DNA from: CAZTPJ01 sp964614515
GTDB taxonomy: Bacteria; Planctomycetota; Phycisphaerae; Phycisphaerales; UBA1924
NCBI GenBank assembly: GCA_964614515.1
Contig: CAZTPJ010000012.1
Coordinates: 1-64,000, forward strand
DNA: 64,000 nt
Direction: 5' to 3'
In this document: positions 8,329-17,241 of the stretch, piece by piece
Numbering within the stretch: position 1 is the first letter of the stretch
How the letters are laid out: the number at the start of each line of letters is the position of its first letter
The notes under the pieces: model-generated
Told to the model about the DNA's origin: nothing
The model's database searches: none
Seen by the model: only the letters and a program-made list of their open reading frames with translations
Position numbers and translations under genes: made by a program

Positions 8329-8434
8329 GGACGTGACCGGAGCAGACGCCCCCAGAAGGATAGCCGAACCGCATCATGACTTCGGCAAGGCGAGGACTTC
8401 GGTTTCACGCAGAAGGTGTCAATGCGCCAAGTGC

Positions 8435-8461
8435 CCCGACAATGCGCTTCGCATTGTCGGG
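8435..8461. repeat. Perfect 12-bp hairpin after nuoN
   Basis: Positions 8435-8446 and 8450-8461 pair perfectly (CCCGACAATGCG and its complement) around the apex CTT. It lies in the 186-base gap downstream of nuoN and upstream of ubiX, so it could end the nuo transcript, but no T run follows on the minus strand. The neighbouring segment repeats GACTTCGG twice (8380-8402), matching the palindrome group upstream of rdgB. Confidence 0.55.
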
Positions 8462-8514
8462 CTTCCGTGTGCATGTCTCGTTGCAATTCAGCGCCACGAG
8501 TCGATGGCGTGAGA

Positions 8515-10107
8515 TCAATGCCCCGCGCCACTCCCTACCGCACGCGCAGGCTCGTGGCTCTCCGCTTGTTCCACCACCGCCCCCTGCCCCGCCGCCTTCT
8601 CGCTCTGTTCCATCAGGCCGTCGGCCGCGAGGAGCAGGCCCACAACCGCGATGGCCGACAGCAGGCCGGCGAGTTTTCGCGAGGCGAACGGCACGGCCTC
8701 GACCGGCTCCGCCCGCGAATCCGGCTCGGACAACATCGGCGCACCCACCAGCCGCAAGTAATAAAACGCCGCGATGGCCGAGTTCAGACCGAGGACGATC
8801 ACCAGCGGAATCTCGCCGGCCGCGATGGCCGAGGTGAACAGCGGAACCTTCGCGAAGAACCCGATGATCGGCGGCATCCCCAGCAGACTCAGGGCGCTGG
8901 CGACCATGATCCATCCCAGCGCCGGGTGCGTCTTGCAAAGTCCTCGAAGGTCATCGACGGAGTCGATCTCGCGCGTCGAGCCATCCGCGTTGCGCCGTTC
9001 CAGACACGCCAGCACCGCGAACGCGCCGAGGTTCGACACGCCGTAGATCAGCAAGTAGAACAGCACGGCCGACAGCCCGCTCTGGGTGAAACTGCCATCG
9101 CCCGGCCCGGCGATGATGCCCACGAGCATGTATCCGCTGTGCGCGATGGATGAATACGCGAGGATGCGCTTGACCGACGTTTGCAACAGCGCGAGTACGT
9201 TGCCCACCGTCATCGTCAGCGCCGCCATCACCCACAGCGTCACGCGAACAACCTCGGGCAGGCTCTCGCCCGCGCCGTGCGTCCACCCGGCCGTGCCCGC
9301 GATCTGCATGATCGCCAGAAACCCCGCCGTCTTTGGCGCGAACGCCAGAAACGCCGCGACGGGCGCAGCCGCGCCCTGATACACATCCGGCGTGTAGAAG
9401 TGCATCGGCACGGCCGCGATCTTGAACGCGATGCCGATCAGCGAGAGCAGCAGCCCCGCGAGGGCGATGTTGTTGATGCCGTCGTGGGCGAGCGAATCCG
9501 CGATGGCCGTCAGGTGCGTCTCGCCCGTGCCGCCATAGAGCATGGCGAATCCGAAGAGGAACGTGGCCGCGCCCATCGCGCCGAGGAAGAAGTACTTCAC
9601 GCCTGCTTCCTGGGAACGCATGGAGCCTTCGCGTCCACGCCCCGAGATCGTGACCATGATGTACGTCGGAAGGCTCGTGAGTTCCAGCGCGAGGAAGAGC
9701 CAGATGAGGTCCGGCGCGGAGGCGCAGAGCATCACGCCCGTGAGCGAGAACAGATAGAACGAGTAATACTCGGCGCGAGTGGACCGCAGCGGATCAAATG
9801 TCCGTGCGCCGAGCGCGATGTCCGATTCCTCCTGTCGATCCACCGTCCCCGCCTGAAGCAGCAGGATGAGCAGGCCCACGCCCGCGATCATCGCCTTGGC
9901 ATAGGGCATCAGGTGCGGGAAGAGCACGCCGGTGGCGGGCTTGGCCGTGTCAATCGCCAGCGCCATCGCCGCGAGCAGGCCGAGGCCGGTGATGACGATA
10001 CAGCCCTTGCGAATGGCCGCGCTCTTTGACAGCCCGAGTACCATGACGATGCACGTCGTGATGAACAGCGCGATCTCGGGCCAGAGGAAGGCGAGGCGCT
10101 CGGTCAT
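8515..10107 (-). CDS. nuoN: NADH-quinone oxidoreductase subunit N
   Basis: NuoN is one of three antiporter-like proton-pumping subunits of complex I in the cytoplasmic membrane. The 530-residue protein is strongly hydrophobic, with about 14 membrane segments. It has the conserved LIWLFLALELTSLPTYIMVT with the essential Glu in TM5, EAGVKYFFLGAMGAATFLFG, the central SVKRILAYSSIAHSGYMLVG, and LLGMPPIIGFFAKVPLF near the end. It ends with a polar tail rich in Ala/Glu. It is the last gene of nuoJKLMN, starting within the stop codon of nuoM (ATGA overlap). Confidence 0.95.
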   Translation of the reverse strand: MTERLAFLWPEIALFITTCIVMVLGLSKSAAIRKGCIVITGLGLLAAMALAIDTAKPATGVLFPHLMPYAKAMIAGVGLLILLLQAGTVDRQEESDIALGARTFDPLRSTRAEYYSFYLFSLTGVMLCASAPDLIWLFLALELTSLPTYIMVTISGRGREGSMRSQEAGVKYFFLGAMGAATFLFGFAMLYGGTGETHLTAIADSLAHDGINNIALAGLLLSLIGIAFKIAAVPMHFYTPDVYQGAAAPVAAFLAFAPKTAGFLAIMQIAGTAGWTHGAGESLPEVVRVTLWVMAALTMTVGNVLALLQTSVKRILAYSSIAHSGYMLVGIIAGPGDGSFTQSGLSAVLFYLLIYGVSNLGAFAVLACLERRNADGSTREIDSVDDLRGLCKTHPALGWIMVASALSLLGMPPIIGFFAKVPLFTSAIAAGEIPLVIVLGLNSAIAAFYYLRLVGAPMLSEPDSRAEPVEAVPFASRKLAGLLSAIAVVGLLLAADGLMEQSEKAAGQGAVVEQAESHEPARAVGSGAGH

Positions 10108-11759
10108 GGCGTGGCCTCCTGGCCGGCATCAGCCGGTGTGGCCGCGATCAAATCTGTCGCCCCTTCGGCCTGCCTCGCACGCATCTGACCGATCTCCATC
10201 TGTCGCAGTGATTCGTTGATGGCCGGGGTGAGGCCGTCGATGACCGGCTTGGGATAGATACCCAGCCCCAGACACAGCGCGGCCAATGGCAGCAGCACGC
10301 CGATCTCCCGCGCGGAGAGGTCTCGCGGCAAGCCGCCGTGGCCATCGTGCCCGTGGTCATGGTTCGGCGGGAGCACCAGCGGTCCGAAGACGATCTTGCC
10401 GACCATGTAGAGCAGGTAGATCGCGGCGATGATCATGCCCACGCCGGCGATGGCCGCGTACCACGGCCCGAGTGCTGGTCCCTCCGCGCCGATGCTTCCG
10501 TTCCACGTCGTGCCGCTCTGAAACGCGCCGAGCAGGCAGAGGAACTCGCTGACGAACCCGTTGAGTCCCGGCAGGCCTACCGACGCCATGACAAAAAAGA
10601 CCATGAACGTGGACCACACGGGCATGATGCTCGCGAGGCCACCGAGTTCGCGGAGCGATCGCGTGTGATAGCGGTCATAGACCATGCCGATCATGAGGAA
10701 GAGCGCGCCCGTCGAGAGGCCGTGGTTGATCATGTACAGGACCGACCCGGTCAGGCCCGCGCGATTGATCGCGACGAGGCCGAGGATGCAGAAGCCCAGG
10801 TGCGCGACGGACGAGAACGCGATGAGGCGCTTGACATCGGTTTGCACCCAGCAGACCAGCCCGCCGTAGAGAATGCCGATGATGCTGAGGATGGCAATGG
10901 CCGGCGCATACTCAACGAGCGCCACGGGCGTGAACCCCATCGCGAAGCGATAGATGCCATAGGTGCCGAGTTTGAGCAGCACGCCTGCGAGGATGACCGA
11001 CCCGGCCGTGGGCGCTTCGGTATGCGCCAGCGGGAGCCATGTATGCACGGGGAAGAGCGGGACTTTGACCGCGAACCCGGCGAGCAGGGCGAGCAGGACC
11101 CATCCCTGCGCGGCCCGGGGCATCTCCATCGCCGCGACTTGCAGGGCCGCGATCTCCAGCGTCCATGTGCCGCGCGGCGTGCCCGCGCGCGGCGCCAGTT
11201 CCGCGGCGTTGAAATACACCACATATACCAGGCCCGCCAGGGCGATCAGCGAGCCGGTGAAGGTGTACAGGAAGAACTTCGTCGCCGCCTTCGCACGGTT
11301 GCTCGATCCGAACACCGCGATCAGCACATACATCGGCAGCAGCGTGAACTCGAAGGCGACATAGAACATCAGCAGGTCGCGGGCGCAGAACACGGCCGTC
11401 ATCGCCGCCTGAAGCACCAGCAGCCATGAGTAATACGTCTTGAGGCGATGGTTGATGGACCTCAGCGAAGCGACGACACACAGCGGCCCGAGCAGAACCG
11501 TGAGCGCCACGAGCATTAGCGCGACGGAATCGACGCCGACGGACAGCGTCAGACCCAGTGTGGGCAGCCACTGAATCTCGGATGGGAACTGAAACGCCGC
11601 CCCCCCCTGCCAGTTGAACGCCATCAGGGCCATCAGGCACACGGGCACGGGGGCCATCGTCCCGATCAGGGCCATCAGCCACGCCCGCCGCGCGGGCATC
11701 GCCGTCACCGCAAACGCGGCGAAGAGCGGAAACAGGATCATCAGCCACAGATAGTTCAC
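10104..11759 (-). CDS. nuoM: NADH-quinone oxidoreductase subunit M
   Basis: NuoM is the second antiporter-like subunit of complex I. In 551 residues it shows LLMFYVAFEFTLLPMYVLIA with the proton-channel Glu, ATKFFLYTFTGSLIALAGLV, PLFPVHTWLPLAHTEAPTAG with the conserved Lys/His region, TDVKRLIAFSSVAHLGFCIL, and GLPGLNGFVSEFLCLLGAF. A short His-rich loop (NHDHGHDGHGG) lies near the C-terminus, echoing a longer one in NuoL. It overlaps both neighbours by four bases, so nuoL-nuoM-nuoN form a coupled translation block. Confidence 0.96.
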   Translation of the reverse strand: MNYLWLMILFPLFAAFAVTAMPARRAWLMALIGTMAPVPVCLMALMAFNWQGGAAFQFPSEIQWLPTLGLTLSVGVDSVALMLVALTVLLGPLCVVASLRSINHRLKTYYSWLLVLQAAMTAVFCARDLLMFYVAFEFTLLPMYVLIAVFGSSNRAKAATKFFLYTFTGSLIALAGLVYVVYFNAAELAPRAGTPRGTWTLEIAALQVAAMEMPRAAQGWVLLALLAGFAVKVPLFPVHTWLPLAHTEAPTAGSVILAGVLLKLGTYGIYRFAMGFTPVALVEYAPAIAILSIIGILYGGLVCWVQTDVKRLIAFSSVAHLGFCILGLVAINRAGLTGSVLYMINHGLSTGALFLMIGMVYDRYHTRSLRELGGLASIMPVWSTFMVFFVMASVGLPGLNGFVSEFLCLLGAFQSGTTWNGSIGAEGPALGPWYAAIAGVGMIIAAIYLLYMVGKIVFGPLVLPPNHDHGHDGHGGLPRDLSAREIGVLLPLAALCLGLGIYPKPVIDGLTPAINESLRQMEIGQMRARQAEGATDLIAATPADAGQEATP

Positions 11760-14062
11760 TGCGTCACCAGAAGCACAATCGCGATCAACAATGCAATCCC
11801 TCCGGCCATTCCGAGGGCATATCCATGCAACACGCCGCTCTGCGTCGGACGAATCGCCGACGCCAACACGCGCGGCAAGAACCCGACCAGATTCACAAAG
11901 CCATCAATGAACAACTTGTCAAAGGCGCTGAACACATGCGCCAACCCGCGCAGCGGCCGGCGAATCAGCCAGTCATAGAACTCATCCACAAACCACTTGC
12001 CCTGCGCCCAGCGGGCGAACGGACCCATCGCCGGCAGCAGCGCATCGGCCCGCGACGTCGCGGCCGTGGTGCGCCCACGCAAATGCAGGTGCCACGCGAT
12101 GAAGATCCCAACCAGACCGACGATGCCCGAGACGACGTACATCGCCTTGTGCGGATCAAAGCCGAGGAACGTGCCCGCTTCACGGTGGCCCGCCGGGTGG
12201 CCCGCCACTCCGTGGCGGGTTTCCGCCGCCTCGCCCAACCCGGCCAACCCCGGATGGGTCGGACTGTGACCGGTTTCGGCGTGGTGCGCCCACGGCGATG
12301 TGTAATGCGCGGATGAATCGTGGATCATCCCGCCGACCCATCCGTGATTCGGCTTGTCGATGAAGTACAGCGCGATGGCCAGCGTCGCCAGCGTCGCGAG
12401 GATCACCAGCACAGAGTTGATCGCCCAGCCCGGCGCGTGCGGATGAAACTCCTGGGCGTGGTCATCCTTGCCGTGCGCATCGTGCGTGTGGGCATCATGC
12501 TTGTGGGCAGTTTCGCCGTGTGCATCGTGGGCGTGCGCATCATGTCCATCGTGTCCATGATCGCCGCCGTGGACTTCATCGCCCGGCTCATACGACACCG
12601 GCCCCTCAAACACGCGGAAGTAGACGCGGAAGGTGTAATAGGCGGTCAGCCCGGCCGTGATGAGCAGGATCACGCCGATCATCGCGTATCCCGGCGTGAC
12701 AAACGCTTCGGCGAGGATCATGTCCTTCGAGAAGAACCCTGACGTGATGACCGGCACGCCCGCGAGATTCGCGCAGCCCACGAGCATGGTCACGCCGACG
12801 ATCCCCCAACCCGGCATCTTGCGCACGCCGGAGAGTTTGCGCAGGTCCAGTTGCCCCGCGAAGCCGTGCATCACCGCACCGCACGCCAGGAACAACAGCG
12901 CCTTGAAGAACGCGTGCGTCAGGACATGGAACGCCGAGCCCACGCTCGTCAACACGCCAAGACCCGCGAACATGTAACCGAGTTGGCTCACGGTCGAATA
13001 CGCCATGATGCGTTTGATGTCGAACTGCGCCATGCCGATGGTCGCCGCGAGCAGCGCCGTGATCGCCCCCACCCACGCCACGATCGGCAATGCCCATTCG
13101 CTCGACAGGAACGCCCAATAGGTCCGGCAGACGAGGAACACCCCGGCCGTCACCATCGTCGCCGCGTGGATCAGCGCGGAAACCGGCGTGGGGCCTTCCA
13201 TCGCGTCGGGCAACCACACGTACAGAGGGAACTGCGCGCTCTTGCCAAACGCCCCGACCATGTACAGCAACGGAATCAACTGCACCAGGAACGGAATCTC
13301 GTCATACCGACCCTGTGACGCGAGCGACACATACTCATGCACGGCCGGGAGCAGGTGCTTGTACTCCACCGTGCCGAAATGCACGAACGTGAGCATGATG
13401 CCCAGCGCGAGTCCAAGGTCGCCGATGCGATTGACGATGAACGCCTTCTTCGCCGCCTCCACCGCGCTGGGCTTCTTATAGAAGTAGCCGATCAGGAGGT
13501 ACGAGCACAGGCCCACACCCTCCCACCCCAGGTACAGCAGCACCAGGTTGTCCGCCATCACCAGGCACGACATCGCGAACACGAACAAGTTGAACGCCGC
13601 GAAGAATCGGCAATACCCCGGCCCGGCTTCCCCGGCCATGTACTCGCTGGCATACAGCGCGATCAACGCCCCAAGCCCCGTCACGAACAACATCCATAGA
13701 CACGTCAGCGAATCGACATAAAACCCGAAGTTCGCGACGAAGCGCTGTCCGTGTTCCGCGCCAGAACCGAGATCAAGCCAGGTGAAGGCCGTGGAGATCA
13801 CGGTTTCACCCGCGAAGTTCATCGTCATCACGGCCGTGACGATGAACGCGACGGCCAGACACGCGACGCTGATCCACGCGGGCAGTTTGCTCTTGACGCG
13901 ACCCATCGCGCACAACGTCACCAGCACCGTCGCCACCAGCGGCATCGCCGGAATGAGCAGGACCCACCACGGCCCCTGCCCAACCCCGGCCGGATCGGCC
14001 GCCACCGCCGCCCCCGTGAGCGACTCAAGCATCCGCCCCGTGATGGAAACCGACTCCGTCAC
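11756..14062 (-). CDS. nuoL: NADH-quinone oxidoreductase subunit L
   Basis: NuoL is the distal antiporter-like subunit of complex I and carries the long lateral helix. The 768-residue protein, larger than the usual 610-650, starts at GTG. It contains LLYLGWEGVGLCSYLLIGYF, FPLYVWLPDAMEGPTPVSAL, HAATMVTAGVFLVCR, and FDIKRIMAYSTVSQLGYMFA. Two insertions enlarge it: a His/Asp-rich stretch at roughly residues 490-545 (repeats such as HDGHDAHAHDAHGETAHKHD), and at about residues 611-626 a segment encoded by a palindromic element also found in rdgB. Both lie in the C-terminal third, outside the core channel. It overlaps nuoM by ATGA. Confidence 0.95.
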   Translation of the reverse strand: MTESVSITGRMLESLTGAAVAADPAGVGQGPWWVLLIPAMPLVATVLVTLCAMGRVKSKLPAWISVACLAVAFIVTAVMTMNFAGETVISTAFTWLDLGSGAEHGQRFVANFGFYVDSLTCLWMLFVTGLGALIALYASEYMAGEAGPGYCRFFAAFNLFVFAMSCLVMADNLVLLYLGWEGVGLCSYLLIGYFYKKPSAVEAAKKAFIVNRIGDLGLALGIMLTFVHFGTVEYKHLLPAVHEYVSLASQGRYDEIPFLVQLIPLLYMVGAFGKSAQFPLYVWLPDAMEGPTPVSALIHAATMVTAGVFLVCRTYWAFLSSEWALPIVAWVGAITALLAATIGMAQFDIKRIMAYSTVSQLGYMFAGLGVLTSVGSAFHVLTHAFFKALLFLACGAVMHGFAGQLDLRKLSGVRKMPGWGIVGVTMLVGCANLAGVPVITSGFFSKDMILAEAFVTPGYAMIGVILLITAGLTAYYTFRVYFRVFEGPVSYEPGDEVHGGDHGHDGHDAHAHDAHGETAHKHDAHTHDAHGKDDHAQEFHPHAPGWAINSVLVILATLATLAIALYFIDKPNHGWVGGMIHDSSAHYTSPWAHHAETGHSPTHPGLAGLGEAAETRHGVAGHPAGHREAGTFLGFDPHKAMYVVSGIVGLVGIFIAWHLHLRGRTTAATSRADALLPAMGPFARWAQGKWFVDEFYDWLIRRPLRGLAHVFSAFDKLFIDGFVNLVGFLPRVLASAIRPTQSGVLHGYALGMAGGIALLIAIVLLVTQ
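12187..12226 (-). repeat. Palindromic element inside nuoL
   Basis: Read on the coding strand, a 34-base stretch here is identical at 31 of 34 positions to the third unit in rdgB (about 48837-48870). Its core is CGCCAC-GGA-GTGGCG followed by a GCCACCC-like tail. It is translated as part of NuoL (ETRHGVAGHPAG) in a frame one base different from that used in rdgB. Confidence 0.75.
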
Positions 14063-14331
14063 GCACGATCCTCAAATAAGAAGCCCGACCGTAAGGGAGG
14101 GCTCTGCATCCCGATTAAGAAGCCCGACCGTAAGGGAAGGCTCTGCATCCCGAATGAGAAGCCCGACCATAAGGGAGGGCTTGGCTTCGGCATGTACACT
14201 CCATCCACAGCAACGCTCTCGCAGCACACATCACCCGCGCGCGAAGACCCGACGGCCACACTCCGCGCGATCCTCGCCATCTCCGCGACCCCTGCGTACA
14301 TGCTCTGATGCTCCACCAACGCCAGTCTCAT
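14059..14331 (-). CDS. Small open frame bridging nuoK and nuoL
   Basis: This 90-codon frame starts with ATG overlapping the nuoK stop by four bases and ends with TGA overlapping the nuoL GTG by three, exactly filling the gap. The N-terminal half (MRLALVEHQSMYAGVAEMAR) looks protein-like, while the C-terminal half is a translation of three repeats spaced 39 bases (13 codons), giving PLRSGFLIGMQS-type units. It may be a true small protein, a remnant, or simply a frame kept open so that ribosomes can pass from nuoK to nuoL. It resembles no complex I subunit. Confidence 0.35.
   Translation of the reverse strand: MRLALVEHQSMYAGVAEMARIARSVAVGSSRAGDVCCESVAVDGVYMPKPSPPLWSGFSFGMQSLPLRSGFLIGMQSPPLRSGFLFEDRA
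14075..14182. repeat. Three tandem copies of a dispersed 24-28 base repeat
   Basis: AAGCCCGACCGTAAGGGAGG-type units begin near 14080, 14119 and 14158, with a 39-base period for the first two. The linker includes GGCTCTGCATCCCGA. A further copy lies in reverse orientation at 7602-7629. The copies lie between nuoK and nuoL. Confidence 0.85.
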
Positions 14332-14687
14332 CCCTTCATCTCACGCCACTCTTCCGCGCTCAAACTCTCGCGACGACGGAAGAGCAGCACGACGAGGGCC
14401 AGGGCCATCGCCGCCTCCGCCGCCGCCACCGTCAGCACGAAAATCACAAACGTCTGCCCGCTGTAGTTCAGGTGAAATCGGCTGAACGCGATCAGCGCCA
14501 GCCCCGCCGCCTGAAACATCAGTTCCGTACACAGGAACATGATGATCAGATTGCGCCGCGTCAGGAACCCGATCACACCGATCGCGAACATCCCGCCCGC
14601 CACGAACAGATAGTGCCCCAGCGTGATCGGACCGAACGCCCCAACCGAGGGCACGGCCGCAGCGATCGTCATCGTGACATCGCTCAT
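14328..14687 (-). CDS. nuoK: NADH-quinone oxidoreductase subunit K
   Basis: NuoK is the small three-helix membrane subunit of complex I. The 119-residue product has GHYLFVAGGMFAIGVIGFLT, RNLIIMFLCTELMFQAAGLA with the conserved Glu in helix 2, and FVLTVAAAEAAMALALVVLL with the second conserved Glu. It is a little longer than the usual 100 residues, with extra N-terminal residues. It starts within the nuoJ stop (ATGA). A 265-base repeat-bearing gap separates it from nuoL, where the two genes are usually adjacent. Confidence 0.95.
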   Translation of the reverse strand: MSDVTMTIAAAVPSVGAFGPITLGHYLFVAGGMFAIGVIGFLTRRNLIIMFLCTELMFQAAGLALIAFSRFHLNYSGQTFVIFVLTVAAAEAAMALALVVLLFRRRESLSAEEWREMKG

Positions 14688-15625
14688 GGTGTCCCCCCCC
14701 TCGCGGCCTGGGCCTTCGCCTCTTCCTCCATCTGCACCCGCTGTCGCGCCAGCACCACCGCCCCGAGCATCGCCATCAACAGAATCACACCCGCGATCTC
14801 AATCGACCCCGGATGCTCCACCAACAGGTTGTGCCCCACACCCTCGACGTTCGACAGCCGTAGATCCGCGGGCCACGACACCGTCCGTACACCCGCCTCA
14901 CCCGAGGCCACCTGCACCGTTCGCGCATCGGCATCGACCAGCAGCCGTCCCGTCTCCGGATCGCGCGCCAGGCGCTCATCCGACTCGATGAGTTTCTCTT
15001 CACGCAGTGCCCGCTCGATCCGCTTGGGAAACTCCGCCAGCACCCGGTCCGAATCCCGGATGTCCGACGGTCCAGGCAGACCGCGCACCCCCGAGAACAT
15101 CATCGTCGTCAGCACGGCCAGCAAGGCAAAACCCGCCACCGTCGCGGCGATCGGCTCGCGACTGGCCGCGTCGTACTCCGGCAAGGCTTCCACCTGCTCG
15201 GCCGTGGGCGCCTGTGTCGCGAGCATGATGACGAAGAGGTAAGTGATGAGGATGGCCCCGGCATAGATGATGATCAGCGCCAGCGCCATAAACTCCGCCG
15301 ACAGAACGAGATAGAGTCCGGCCGACGCCAGGATCGTCAGGATCAGATACAGCGCCGCGTACACCGGCCTGGGATGCGTCACCACCCGCAGACTCGATCC
15401 CAGCGCGATGATCCCCAGCACATAGAAAAAGATGTTCGGCAAGCCCTCGCCCGCACGCCCGGCCGCGATCGTCAGCAGCAGAATCACCAATCCGGCGGCG
15501 GATGCAGCCAACAGCCCGCCCATGCCGCGCGGCCCGGGCGTGCGACGCGGCATCGCCACGCACACACCCACAGCGCCCAGCGCCAGAAGCAGATACAACA
15601 GTACAGGGCTGATGATCGTGTCCAA
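14684..15625 (-). CDS. nuoJ: NADH-quinone oxidoreductase subunit J
   Basis: NuoJ is a membrane subunit of complex I next to NuoK. The N-terminal part has SLRVVTHPRPVYAALYLILT and FMALALIIIYAGAILITYLF, the family hallmark including the pi-bulge helix. The 313-residue length exceeds the usual 170-200 because about 100 mostly polar residues (roughly 185-280, containing EFPKRIERALREEKLIESDE) sit before the last membrane segment (EIAGVILLMAMLGAVVLARQ). It begins with TTG and is the first gene of nuoJKLMN; nuoI does not precede it, and the divergent gene upstream is hen1. Confidence 0.92.
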   Translation of the reverse strand: MDTIISPVLLYLLLALGAVGVCVAMPRRTPGPRGMGGLLAASAAGLVILLLTIAAGRAGEGLPNIFFYVLGIIALGSSLRVVTHPRPVYAALYLILTILASAGLYLVLSAEFMALALIIIYAGAILITYLFVIMLATQAPTAEQVEALPEYDAASREPIAATVAGFALLAVLTTMMFSGVRGLPGPSDIRDSDRVLAEFPKRIERALREEKLIESDERLARDPETGRLLVDADARTVQVASGEAGVRTVSWPADLRLSNVEGVGHNLLVEHPGSIEIAGVILLMAMLGAVVLARQRVQMEEEAKAQAARGGTP

Positions 15626-15825
15626 AGCGACAGCCCGCCGCGAGCGCCCCGCGCCCGGAAAAGAGACTCACTCATTCGCCCCGCCCACCCGGCGCCAGGC
15701 TTGGGCGAAGAGGATAGAGGCGCGGGCAGGAGGCTTCAACTCCGCGACGACGCACACCCATTTGCCCTCCTGAACCCGTCCCTACCCGGGAACCATCCCC
15801 GGCAAGCCGCGATATCCTCTCGCCG

Positions 15826-17241
15826 ATGCTCCTGGAGATCACCACAACCCACTCGCCCGCCACCGACCTGGGATACCTGCTGCACAAGCACCCGGCCAAG
15901 GTCCAGACCTTCTCGCTCGCCTTCGGACACGCCCATGTGTTCTATCCCGAGGTCCACGAAGACCGGTGTACGGCCATGCTGCTGCTGGATGTCGATCCGG
16001 TCGGCCTGGTCCGAAGCAAGGGGGGAGAGCGCACGCTCGATCAGTATGTCAACGACCGCCCGTATGTTGCGTCGTCGATGCTCTCGGTCGCGATCGCGCA
16101 GGTGTTCGGCACGGCTCTGGCCGGGCGGTGCAAGGATCGACCCGACCTCGTGACCCTGCCGATTCCGCTGGTCGCGCGTCTGGCCGCGCTGCCCTGTCGC
16201 GCGGGCCCCGAGATGCTCGCACGACTCTTTGAGCCGCTGGGGTATGAGTTGACCATCGCCGATCATCCGCTCGATGAACGCTTCCCGCAGTGGGGCAGCG
16301 CTGCCCTGTTCACCCTCACGCTCAGCGGCACGGCCACACTCAGCGACCTGCTGAGTCACCTGTACGTCCTGATTCCCGTCCTCGACAACGACAAGCATTA
16401 CTGGGTGGGCGATGATGAAGTGGCGAAACTGCTGCGACACGGCGAAGGCTGGCTCGCGGGCCACCCGGAGCGCGACCTGATCGCCACGCGATACCTCAAG
16501 TATCGCCGACACCTGGCCGACGATGCCCTGCGACGCCTGCGCGAACAGGATGGCGAGGGGCAGGCCGAGATCGACCGCGATTCACCCGACGACCCGCGCG
16601 AAGAAGTCGCCGAGCGCACCCTGAGCCTCCACGAACAGCGTCACGGCGTCGTGCTCTCGGTTCTTCAGGCAAAGGGCGCCACGCGAGTCATCGACCTGGG
16701 CTGCGGCGAAGGACGACTCATCCGCGAGCTCCTCAAGCACCGCACGTTCGAACGCATCGTCGGCATGGATGTCTCGCACCGCTCGCTCGAGTTCGCCGCC
16801 GATCGCCTTCGGCTTGACCGCCTGCCACCTCTCGTGCGCCAGCGCATCGAACTCATCCACGGCTCGCTGATGTATCGCGATGCGCGGCTGGAGGGCTTTG
16901 ACGCGGCGGTGCTGTGCGAAGTCATCGAACACATGGATCCGCCGCGCCTGGCCGCGATGGAGCGCGTGGTCTTCGAGTTCGCCCGGCCGAAGGTGGTCAT
17001 CATCACGACGCCCAACCGCGAGTACAACGTCATGTGGGAGACGTTGTCCGCCGGCGCGTTTCGACACCGTGACCACCGATTCGAGTGGACGCGCGAGGAA
17101 TTCCGCGCCTGGGCGGCGGGCGTGTGTTCACGATTCAAGTATTCGTGCGAGTTTCGCGGCGTCGGCGAAACGGGCGAAACGCCCGACGGCCGGGATGTCG
17201 GTCCGCCGACACAGATGGGGGTGTTCGCCCATGCCCTCTGA
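15826..17241 (+). CDS. hen1: 3' terminal RNA ribose 2'-O-methyltransferase Hen1
   Basis: Bacterial Hen1 methylates the 2'-OH at the 3' end of RNAs cut by ribotoxins before Pnkp reseals them, so the repaired site resists further cleavage. The 471-residue protein has the family N-terminal domain (MLLEITTTHSPATDLGYLLH, about 1-240), which activates the Pnkp ligase. The C-terminal methyltransferase has VIDLGCGEGRLIRELL (about 288), CEVIEHMDPPRL (about 364) with the metal-binding Glu/His pair, TTPNREYNVMWE, and HRDHRFEWTREEF. It overlaps pnkp by 11 bases, forming the classic two-gene RNA-repair operon. Confidence 0.95.
   Translation: MLLEITTTHSPATDLGYLLHKHPAKVQTFSLAFGHAHVFYPEVHEDRCTAMLLLDVDPVGLVRSKGGERTLDQYVNDRPYVASSMLSVAIAQVFGTALAGRCKDRPDLVTLPIPLVARLAALPCRAGPEMLARLFEPLGYELTIADHPLDERFPQWGSAALFTLTLSGTATLSDLLSHLYVLIPVLDNDKHYWVGDDEVAKLLRHGEGWLAGHPERDLIATRYLKYRRHLADDALRRLREQDGEGQAEIDRDSPDDPREEVAERTLSLHEQRHGVVLSVLQAKGATRVIDLGCGEGRLIRELLKHRTFERIVGMDVSHRSLEFAADRLRLDRLPPLVRQRIELIHGSLMYRDARLEGFDAAVLCEVIEHMDPPRLAAMERVVFEFARPKVVIITTPNREYNVMWETLSAGAFRHRDHRFEWTREEFRAWAAGVCSRFKYSCEFRGVGETGETPDGRDVGPPTQMGVFAHAL

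Noticed and set aside
10338..11429. Long open frame on the plus strand opposite nuoM (and similar frames opposite nuoN, nuoL and rplA)
   Set aside because: They are Arg/His/Glu-rich shadow translations caused by high third-position GC in the real genes; no family features or start signals.
14075..14182. Possible CRISPR array
   Set aside because: Only three units, a period of 39 with almost no variable spacer, a further copy elsewhere, and no cas genes.
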